Under the pieces are notes generated by a model. That model searched no databases and was not told the DNA's origin. It saw only the letters and a list, made by a program, of their open reading frames with translations. From the NCBI GenBank assembly GCA_900318145.1, contig ONJM01000018.1:50567-114566 (forward strand): DNA of 64,000 nucleotides, given 5' to 3'. Made by a program: the position numbers and the translations under genes. Source of the DNA: an uncultured Eubacteriales bacterium (GTDB lineage: Bacteria; Bacillota; Clostridia; Christensenellales; Aristaeellaceae). Positions 15,001 to 21,576 of this stretch are shown in pieces (within the stretch, counting starts at the first letter, position 1; each line of letters opens with the position of its first letter).

Positions 15001-17779
15001 GGAAGGAAAACCGGTATCCTTCAGTGTCAAGGTATGGCATTCCGGTGGAAACACCGCTTACCAGTGGCAGTACAGCAAGGACGGTGGAAAGACCTGGACC
15101 AACAGCACAGTGGCAGGGAACAAAACGGCAAAACTGTCCCTGAAGCTGTCAACGACCAGCGCAAAGTATAAATACCGCTGCAGAGTCACAGGAAAGAACG
15201 GAACGGTATACAGCAACGCCGCGCAGATAACGCTGCGGCCGAGCATCAGTATCGGACCGAGCATCAAGAAAACAAAGATCAACAATACGTTTACCTTTAC
15301 AGCCAGTGTCAAGAACGCGACGGGCACTGTATCGTACCAGTGGCAATATAGTACCGACGGAGGAAAGACCTGGAAGAATTTCACCCTTTCCAGCGCCAAG
15401 ACATCCAAGATGGCGCTCAAGATCACGACCACGAGAGCGGCCTATTGGTACCGCTGTAAGATTACGGCTGGCGGGAAAACGTATGCAAGCAACACCGCAA
15501 TCATTTACGCGGCGCAGGCAAAACGGTCCACAGCTGCCGCGGCAGTCGGAAAGGCAGTCTATTATACCGTCAAGGTATGGCATTCCGGCGGAAACACCAC
15601 TTATCAGTGGCAGTACAGCAAGGACGGCGGAAAGACCTGGACAAACAGCACCGTGACCGGGAACAAGACGGCAAAACTGTCCCTGAAGCTGTCGGCAACC
15701 AGCGCAAAGTACTTATACCGCTGCAGGGTCAAGGGAAAGAACGGAACGGTATACAGCAACGCATCACAGATCAAACTGCTGCCAAGTGTGAGTATCGGTT
15801 CTTCTGTAAAGAAGACCCAGATCGGCAGTACGGTTACCTTTACAGCGAGCGTCAGTAACGCAACGGGTACCATAGCATACCAGTGGCAGTACAGTACCGA
15901 TTCGGGGAAGACCTGGAAGAACTCAACCGCATCCGACAGTAAAACATCCAAAATAACGCGCAAAACTACAACGAAAAATGTGCTGTACCAGTACCGCTGC
16001 AGGATTACAACCGGCGGGAAAACATATACAAGCAATACCGCAATTCTGTATGCGGCACAGACGATACGGTCCACAGCCGCCGCGGCAGCCGGAAAGGCAG
16101 TTTATTACACCGTCAAGGTATGGCACTCCGGCGGAAACACAACCTACCAGTGGCAGTACAGCAAGGATGGCGGAAAGACCTGGACAAACAGCACAGTGGC
16201 CGGGAACAAGACGGCAAAGCTGAATCTGAAGCTGTCAGCAACCAGCGCGAAGTATTTATATCGCTGCAGGGTGAAGGGAAAGAACGGAACGGTATACAGC
16301 AACGCTTCCCAGATTAAATTACTGCCGACTGTGAGCATCGGATCCAGTATCAAGAAGACGAAGATCAACAATACTTATACCTTTACGGCGAGCGCCAAGA
16401 ATACAACGGGTACCGTAACATACCAGTGGCAGTACAGTACGGATTCCGGGAAAACCTGGAAGAACTTCACCGTTTCCGGTGCCAAGACGTCCAGGATGGC
16501 GCTCAAGATCACGACCGCGAGAGCGAATTACCGGTACCGCTGCAAGATCACAAACGGCGGGAAGACCTATGTAAGCAATACCGCGATCATCTACGCGGCG
16601 CAGGCGAAACGGTCCGCGGCCAAGACAGAAATCGGAAAGACTGTTACTTATTCCGTAAGCGTCTGGCATTCCGGAGGCGACACAGCCTATCAATGGCAGT
16701 ATACGAGTGACGGAGGCAGCAGCTGGGCAGACTGTACCGCGACCGGAAACAGGACCTCCCAGATGACCGTCACGATGACGGAAAACGGTGCAAACTATAA
16801 GTATCGCTGCAAGGTCACAGGAAAGAACGGAACAGTATATTCCAATACTGTTTATTCTGAACTGAAACCCCGCTATTTCGCGCTGGTGATAGCCAACAGC
16901 GAATATACCGATGGGAATCATAATCTTGAAGGCGCAAGAAATAACGGGACCGCCTTGAACCAGGCGCTGCAGGATTATGGCTGGAATGTGAAACTGCTAC
17001 GGAATCAGTCAGCTTCCCAGATGAAGAGTGCGATTTCCAGCTACTTCAGCGGGATGACGGCATACGATATCTGCCTGTTCTATTACGGCGGGCATGGCGT
17101 ATCTGCGAATGTTTCCATTTCAGGTGCATTGGCTGGATCAGATGGCAGCCTTCTTTATCCTACTGAACTTCGGGACGCATTATTAAGCAGCACAAAAGGT
17201 AAGGTATATGTCCTTATTGAATCTTGCGGAGCCGGAGCATTTGTATATGGATCCGGCGGCGAGAAAGCGATAACGAATCCTAATAGTTTTACCAATGGGA
17301 TTTTGAAAGCCTTCAGCGGTTATCTGGATGATGATTCAGAAAACAAAACCGGTGAACTGCTGAATCAGCGATTCTCTGTACTGGCAGCTTGTGAATATTT
17401 AAAAAATTCTATGGGCTGTTATTACACCCAAAGTGATGGTAAGGTATATCTTAATTATGGCAGTGCATTTACTTATTCATTAATTTATTCCATGGGCTGC
17501 AGTTACCCGAACGGCGTCTTTAGCGGAACAATCCGAGCGGATTCCAACGGAGACAGGAAGCTGACTTTGCAGGAAGCATACAATGGAATCAAATCTAAGG
17601 TTATCAGCATGAACAATCTGATCACTTCACAGCCATATCATCATACGGATGAAGAAGGGGTAAAATATTATGATTGTTATATCTATTTAAATAACATCCT
17701 GTATACAACGCGCGGTCCTGAACTGACCCAGGTTGTTCAGATGGGCGGAAGCGGAAGCACGGTGTTGTTCCAGAAATAA
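12089..17779 (+). CDS. Giant secreted EEP-array / ten-Ig / caspase protein
   Basis: The protein has 1896 residues. ATG 12089 follows TCAGGAGGAAAAGG and begins a signal peptide (MKRTFTLFLALLMVMSSL). Domains in order are: a Lys/Glu-rich segment made by a ~37-codon duplication (about 50-130), an SH3-like domain (about 159-233), an EEP spacer array (about 267-670), ten Ig-like modules in five alternating pairs (about 687-1590, each with YQWQYS and YRC motifs), and a caspase-like domain (about 1593-1896). The catalytic dyad is His1669 in YYGGHG and Cys1713 in IESCGAG. A canonical EF-hand loop, DSNGDRKLTLQE, lies at 17540-17575. It reads in one frame throughout, unlike two of its relatives. The last ~700 nt use AT-richer codons than the Ig region. 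A terminator follows. Confidence 0.85.
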   Translation: MKRTFTLFLALLMVMSSLVSFSGAEKGTAEGTEAADESAAVETVEEDSGDPAKEETVKQEKEESSESGKTKQKKKSSKQEEESAKQEEPAKEETAKQEKEESSESGKTKQKKKSSKQEESAKQEEPAKEETAKQEEPAEVPEDKIEKAEEPAEEARFTEGYVLLKKGTSVYKKAEKAEAIGKITKESVAYAVVKKESKNAAKSWLQITFDTEDARAKGENLLKGYVQAEQVTVLNEGEVKALEQKLASDSLARKTGGHKLPAAGFKPTEEPVSEPKEEPAPAEKPVEKPAEEPAEESAPAEEPAEEPAPVEEPAEEPAPVEEPAEEPAPVEEPVEESAPAVESVEEPAPAEEPAEEPAPVEEPAEEPVEEPAPAEEPAEESAPVEEPAEEPVEEPAPAEEPAEESAPVEEPVEESAPAVESVEEPAPAEEPVEEPAPAEEPAEEPVPAEEPVEEPAPAEEPVEEPAPAEEPVEEPAPVEEPAEEPAPVEESVEEPAPAEEPAEEPAPAEEPVEEPAPAEKPAEEPAPAEEPVEEPAPAEEPAEEPAPAEKPIEEPAPAEEPVEEPVPVEKPVEEPAPAEEPAEEPAPVEEPVEEPAPVGEPVEEPAPAEEPVEEPAPAEEPVEEPAPVEEPVEEPAPVEEPAEEPAPVEKPAEEPAPAEEPVEEPAGEPEELESNQIPSINDAERAASPSVSIGSNIKKTKIDNTLTFVATVKNAKSTVSYQWQYSTDSGKTWKNFTLSSAKTSKLTLKITTTRANYRYRCRITTGGKTYTSNTAVIYAAQTIRSAATAEEGNPVSYSVKVWHSGGNTTYQWQYSKDGGSTWVNSTVTGNKTAKLSLKLSTTSAKYKYRCKVTGKNGTVYSNAAQITLRPSISIGPNIKKTKINNTFTFTATVKNAPGTVSYQWQYSTDGGKTWKNFTLSSATTSKMALKITTTRAAYWYRCKITAGGKTYISNTAIIYATQTVRSAATAEEGKPVSFSVKVWHSGGNTAYQWQYSKDGGKTWTNSTVAGNKTAKLSLKLSTTSAKYKYRCRVTGKNGTVYSNAAQITLRPSISIGPSIKKTKINNTFTFTASVKNATGTVSYQWQYSTDGGKTWKNFTLSSAKTSKMALKITTTRAAYWYRCKITAGGKTYASNTAIIYAAQAKRSTAAAAVGKAVYYTVKVWHSGGNTTYQWQYSKDGGKTWTNSTVTGNKTAKLSLKLSATSAKYLYRCRVKGKNGTVYSNASQIKLLPSVSIGSSVKKTQIGSTVTFTASVSNATGTIAYQWQYSTDSGKTWKNSTASDSKTSKITRKTTTKNVLYQYRCRITTGGKTYTSNTAILYAAQTIRSTAAAAAGKAVYYTVKVWHSGGNTTYQWQYSKDGGKTWTNSTVAGNKTAKLNLKLSATSAKYLYRCRVKGKNGTVYSNASQIKLLPTVSIGSSIKKTKINNTYTFTASAKNTTGTVTYQWQYSTDSGKTWKNFTVSGAKTSRMALKITTARANYRYRCKITNGGKTYVSNTAIIYAAQAKRSAAKTEIGKTVTYSVSVWHSGGDTAYQWQYTSDGGSSWADCTATGNRTSQMTVTMTENGANYKYRCKVTGKNGTVYSNTVYSELKPRYFALVIANSEYTDGNHNLEGARNNGTALNQALQDYGWNVKLLRNQSASQMKSAISSYFSGMTAYDICLFYYGGHGVSANVSISGALAGSDGSLLYPTELRDALLSSTKGKVYVLIESCGAGAFVYGSGGEKAITNPNSFTNGILKAFSGYLDDDSENKTGELLNQRFSVLAACEYLKNSMGCYYTQSDGKVYLNYGSAFTYSLIYSMGCSYPNGVFSGTIRADSNGDRKLTLQEAYNGIKSKVISMNNLITSQPYHHTDEEGVKYYDCYIYLNNILYTTRGPELTQVVQMGGSGSTVLFQK
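12242..12480 (+). repeat. In-frame ~111-114 nt tandem duplication
   Basis: The phrase starting GCGAAGGAAGAGACC recurs at 12242, 12356 and 12467, spaced 114 and 111 nt apart. The two full units code SSESGKTKQKKKSSKQ and differ by one Glu codon. This is a recent in-frame duplication in the Lys/Glu-rich region just after the signal peptide. Confidence 0.8.
12886..14095 (+). repeat. EEP spacer-coding repeat array (copy 2)
   Basis: About 1.2 kb of EEPAPAEEPVEEP-type coding repeats. This copy is richer in GCG GAA GAA CCN units (Ala form) than copies 1 and 4. It lies between the SH3-like domain and the Ig modules of the giant protein. Confidence 0.9.
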
Positions 17780-17794
17780 AACTAATTGCCAGAG

Positions 17795-17824
17795 GGGGAA
17801 GCCAGGCGGCTTCCCCTTCGTTTT
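17795..17824 (+). terminator. Rho-independent terminator
   Basis: The stem GGGGAAGCC / GGCTTCCCC with an AGGC loop is followed by TTCGTTTT, 15 nt after the stop of the giant Ig/caspase gene. Confidence 0.85.
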
Positions 17825-17969
17825 ATGTTAAGGAAACATTATTGTGACGCAGCATCCGGACAATAAATCCATTATGCTGACGGCTGCAGATATTAGCGTA
17901 ATAATGATTCCGCGAAAAATGAAATGGTAATGAAACCATTACTTATTTCAATCAGGGAGGATACCCCGG

Positions 17970-18413
17970 ATGAAAAAAACATTCGCACTGTTTCTGGCGC
18001 TGCTGATGGTGATGAGCAGCCTGATAAGCTTCTCCGCAGCGGAGGAAGCGACAGAAGCTGCCGGTGAAAAGAGTGCGGCAGAAGCTGTTATGGACGGAGA
18101 AGGCAATGCTGAAGCATTGAACACAGAACCGGCACAGCCCGCAGAATCCATGACGCGGAAACTGAGTAAAGGCACAGTCCTGTATGAGGACGAGAAGCTG
18201 AAGACAGAGATCGGCACACTGGAAAAAGACGCACTGGTGATTCTGAGCGAAAGCGGAGAAAAATCCTCCAGCGTTTTCTATGCTGTTGAAGTGAACGGAG
18301 AAAAAGAAGTAAAAACAGCATGGGTCAAGAACAAAGCGCTGAAGGATACCGATAAAGTTCGGAAGGAAGAAGATCCCCACAGAAGAGCCTGCTCCTGTGG
18401 AAGAGCCCGTTGA
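17970..18413 (+). CDS. N-terminal part of EEP/Ig/caspase protein (SH3-like), frameshifted
   Basis: ATG 17970 follows AGGGAGG. The signal peptide (MKKTFALFLALLMVMSSL) is nearly the same as that of the giant gene at 12089, while the SH3-like domain after it is nearly identical to that of the gene at 3661. This is a mosaic of two relatives. After ...VRKEED the current frame hits GATCCCC and runs into a Cys/Arg-rich out-of-frame tail that stops at 18413. The EEP array is reached by a +1 shift: skipping one C in the run CCCC (18375-18378) gives Asp-Pro-Thr-Glu-Glu-Pro. One C too many in this run is the simplest explanation; slippage at CCC-C is an alternative. Confidence 0.7.
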   Translation: MKKTFALFLALLMVMSSLISFSAAEEATEAAGEKSAAEAVMDGEGNAEALNTEPAQPAESMTRKLSKGTVLYEDEKLKTEIGTLEKDALVILSESGEKSSSVFYAVEVNGEKEVKTAWVKNKALKDTDKVRKEEDPHRRACSCGRAR

Positions 18414-19470
18414 GGAGCCCACTCCTGCGGAAGAACCCGTCGAAGAGCCTGCTCCCGCGGAAGAACCCGTGGAAGAACCTGTCGAAGAACCCGCTCCTGC
18501 GGAAGAACCGGCAGAAGAGCCTGCTCCTGCGGAAGAGCCTGTCGAAGAGCCCGCACCTGCGGAAGAACCGGTCGAAGAGCCTGCTCCTGCGGAAGAGCCT
18601 GTCGAAGAGCCCGCACCTGCGGAAGAACCGGTCGAAGAGCCTGCACCTGCGGAAGAACCTGCAGAAGAGCCTGTTCCTGTAGAGGAACCAGCTGAAGAAC
18701 CTGCTCCAGAGGAAGAGACGGTCGAAGAGCCTGCTCCCGCGGAAGAACCCGTTGAGGAACTCGCTCCAGTGGAAGAACCCGTTGAGGAACTCGCACCAGT
18801 GGAAGAACCCGTGGAAGAGCCCGCTCCCGTGGAGGAGCCGGTGGAAGAGCCCGTTCCCGTGGAGGAGCCGGTGGAAGAGCCCGCTCCCGTGGAGGAGCTG
18901 GTGGAAGAGCCCGTTCCCGTGGAGGAGCCCGCTCCCGTGGAAGAACCCGTGGAAGAGCCTGTTCCGGTGGAAGAGCCCGTTGAGGAGCCCGCGCCTGTGG
19001 AAGAACCCGCAGAAGAGCCTGCTCCAGTGGAAGAGCCGGTCGAAGAGCCCGCACCTGTGGAAGAACCCGCAGAAGAGCCTGCTCCAGTGGAAGAGCCGGT
19101 CGAAGAGCCCGCACCTGTGGAAGAACCCGCAGAAGAGCCTGCTCCAGTTGAAGAGCCGGTCGAAGAGCCCGCACCTGTGGAAGAACCCGCAGAAGAGCCT
19201 GCTCCAGTTGAAGAGCCGGTCGAAGAGCCCGTTCCAGTGGAAGAGCCCGTTGAGGAGCCCGCTCCCACTGAAGAACCGGCCGAGAAGCCCGCTCCTGCGG
19301 AAGAACCTGCAGAAGAGACCACTCCTGCAGAGGAACCCGTGGAAGAACCCGCACCAGCGGAAGAGCCGGTCGAAGAGCCCGCTCCTGTGGAAGAACCCGT
19401 CGAAGAACCCGCTCCTGCGGAAGAACCTGCTGAAGAGCCCATTCCTGTGGAGGAACCCGCTGAGGAGCCT
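18382..19470 (+). repeat. EEP spacer-coding repeat array (copy 3)
   Basis: About 1.09 kb of EEP-type coding repeats. A higher-order block of 60 nt (EEPAEEPAPVEEPVEEPAPV type) is repeated four times almost exactly at about 19000-19230, indicating recent unequal exchange. Confidence 0.9.
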
Positions 19471-21558
19471 GCGAGCGAACCTGAAGCTGAAGATTTTGAA
19501 CCCAATCAGACTCCTTCCGTCAATGACGCGGAACGCGCTGCCAGTCCGAGCGTGAGTATCGGACCGAACATTAAGAAAACAAAGATCGACAATACGTTTA
19601 CCTTTACGGCAACCGTAAAGAACGCAAAGAGTACTGTGTCCTACCAGTGGCAGTACAGTACCGATTCAGGAAAGACCTGGAAGAACTTTACCCTTTCCAG
19701 TGCCACAACATCCAAGATGGCACTGAAGATTACGACCACGAGAGCAGCCTATTGGTATCGCTGCAGGATCACGACCGGCGGGAAAACGTATACAAGCAAT
19801 AACGCAATCATCTACGCTGCGCAGACAGTACGGTCCGCAACCACCGCGGAGGAAGGGAAACCGGCTATCTATACCGTCAAGGTATGGCATTCCGGCGGGA
19901 ACACCACCTACCAGTGGCAGTACAGCAAGGACGGCGGAAGCACCTGGACCAACAGCACAGTGGCCGGAAACAAAACGACAAAGCTGACCTTGAAGCTGTC
20001 AACGACCAGCGCAAAGTATAAATACCGCTGCAGAGTCACAGGAAAGAACGGAACGGTATACAGCAACGCCGCGCAGATAACGATGCGGCCGAGCATCAGT
20101 ATCGGACCGAACATCAAGAAAACAAAGATTGACAATACGTTTACATTTACGGCAACCGTTAAAAACGCGTCAGGCACCGTGACTTACCAGTGGCAGTACA
20201 GTACCGATTCAGGGAAGACCTGGAAGAACTTTACCCTTTCCAGTGCCACGACTTCCAGGATGGCGCTCAAGATTACGACCACGAGAGCGGCATACTGGTA
20301 CCGCTGTAAGATTACGGCCAGCGGGAAAACGTACGCAAGCAACACCGCGGTCATTTACGCGGTGCAGGCAAAGCGGTCCGCCGCAAAGATTGATATCGGG
20401 AAGTCAGTAACCTATTCCGTAAGCGTCTGGCATTCCGGAGGCAATACAGCCTATCAATGGCAGTATTCGAAGGACGGCGGGCAAACCTGGACGAACAGCG
20501 GAGCGACAGGAAGCAAAACCGCGAAACTGGCCGTCACGTTAACAGAAAGCGGCGCGAATACCAGATACCGCTGCAAGGTCAGCGGAAAGAACGGAACAGT
20601 ATATACCAAGGCAGTTTATGTCACGCCAAATCCCCGTTATTACGCCGTCGTTATCGCAAACAGTGACTATCATAATGAGTATTACTGCAAAGACCTCCCT
20701 GGCTGCTATAAGGATGGAACCGCGGTAACGAACGCCCTGAAGGCATTCGGTTACAGCGTAAAGCTTGTGCGGGATCAGACAGCCAGCGGAATGGACAGCG
20801 CGATCGCCGGCTATTTCAAAGGGAGACTGTCGACGGATGTCTGCCTGGTGTATTACACCGGACACGGCGATGACAGTTACGGCAGCACCGGCGGCTCCCT
20901 GATCGGTGTGGATTACGGCGCATACTCGGATATGTATGCTCCGACAACCCTCCGTGACACGCTGCTGAACAATACCAAGGGCAGGGTGATCGTGATGCTT
21001 GACTCCTGCGGAAGCGGCGCGACTGTATATGAGTCCAACGCGGGAAGCAAGCATGCCAAAGGAAACCTGGCGAACTTCACGAACAGCGTCGTAACCGCTT
21101 TCAGCGGATATCTGGCGGAAGACCTGGAAAGCAATACCGGGGAACTCCTGCAGAAACGGTTTACGGTACTGGCAGCCTGCGAATACGGTGAAACATCCAT
21201 GGACGGTTATTATGTCCAGTCGAACGGAAGGCTGACGAAATACCGCGGCGGCGCATTCACCTATTCCCTGCTTTACTCCATGGGATGCAGTTATCCCGGC
21301 GGTTCCTACAGCGGAAAGATGCGCGCCGATTCCAACGCGGACGGGAAACTGACCCTGCAGGAAGCATGCAACGGAATCAAAGCCCGGGTGAAGGCGATGA
21401 ATAACCTGCTTACTTCACAATCAATCGTAGGACACTACAGCGACGGAACGGCTGCCTATTTCTGCTATGACGAAAACGGAAACGACAGCTACGGCTCAGA
21501 AATAGAGCAGCTGGTGCAGATGGGCGGAAGCACAAGCGCGGAATTGTTCAAGAAGTAA
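18397..21558 (+). CDS. EEP-array / four-Ig / caspase surface protein, body
   Basis: This frame continues the protein that starts at 17970; the first start-like codon is GTG 18397, but true initiation there is doubtful. Residues about 1-365 are the EEP array. Four Ig-like modules follow (about 383-744, two alternating pairs with YQWQYS and YRC motifs). The rest is a caspase-like domain with the dyad intact: His at 20863-20865 in YYTGHGDD and Cys at 21007-21009 in LDSCGSG. The EF-hand loop DSNADGKLTLQE is at 21328-21363. The protein is 1053 residues in this frame. The next gene starts 18 nt downstream without a terminator, so the intact caspase and the pseudo-caspase are probably made together. 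Confidence 0.77.
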   Translation: MEEPVEEPTPAEEPVEEPAPAEEPVEEPVEEPAPAEEPAEEPAPAEEPVEEPAPAEEPVEEPAPAEEPVEEPAPAEEPVEEPAPAEEPAEEPVPVEEPAEEPAPEEETVEEPAPAEEPVEELAPVEEPVEELAPVEEPVEEPAPVEEPVEEPVPVEEPVEEPAPVEELVEEPVPVEEPAPVEEPVEEPVPVEEPVEEPAPVEEPAEEPAPVEEPVEEPAPVEEPAEEPAPVEEPVEEPAPVEEPAEEPAPVEEPVEEPAPVEEPAEEPAPVEEPVEEPVPVEEPVEEPAPTEEPAEKPAPAEEPAEETTPAEEPVEEPAPAEEPVEEPAPVEEPVEEPAPAEEPAEEPIPVEEPAEEPASEPEAEDFEPNQTPSVNDAERAASPSVSIGPNIKKTKIDNTFTFTATVKNAKSTVSYQWQYSTDSGKTWKNFTLSSATTSKMALKITTTRAAYWYRCRITTGGKTYTSNNAIIYAAQTVRSATTAEEGKPAIYTVKVWHSGGNTTYQWQYSKDGGSTWTNSTVAGNKTTKLTLKLSTTSAKYKYRCRVTGKNGTVYSNAAQITMRPSISIGPNIKKTKIDNTFTFTATVKNASGTVTYQWQYSTDSGKTWKNFTLSSATTSRMALKITTTRAAYWYRCKITASGKTYASNTAVIYAVQAKRSAAKIDIGKSVTYSVSVWHSGGNTAYQWQYSKDGGQTWTNSGATGSKTAKLAVTLTESGANTRYRCKVSGKNGTVYTKAVYVTPNPRYYAVVIANSDYHNEYYCKDLPGCYKDGTAVTNALKAFGYSVKLVRDQTASGMDSAIAGYFKGRLSTDVCLVYYTGHGDDSYGSTGGSLIGVDYGAYSDMYAPTTLRDTLLNNTKGRVIVMLDSCGSGATVYESNAGSKHAKGNLANFTNSVVTAFSGYLAEDLESNTGELLQKRFTVLAACEYGETSMDGYYVQSNGRLTKYRGGAFTYSLLYSMGCSYPGGSYSGKMRADSNADGKLTLQEACNGIKARVKAMNNLLTSQSIVGHYSDGTAAYFCYDENGNDSYGSEIEQLVQMGGSTSAELFKK

Positions 21559-21576
21559 TATGGAGGGAAAGGCCGG

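Noticed and set aside
3994-18380. One shared programmed frameshift signal for both SH3/EEP genes.
   Set aside because: The two genes need opposite shifts (-1 and +1) and the bases after GATC differ. No canonical X-XXY-YYZ heptamer or clear downstream structure is seen at either, so I report the sites separately with alternatives.
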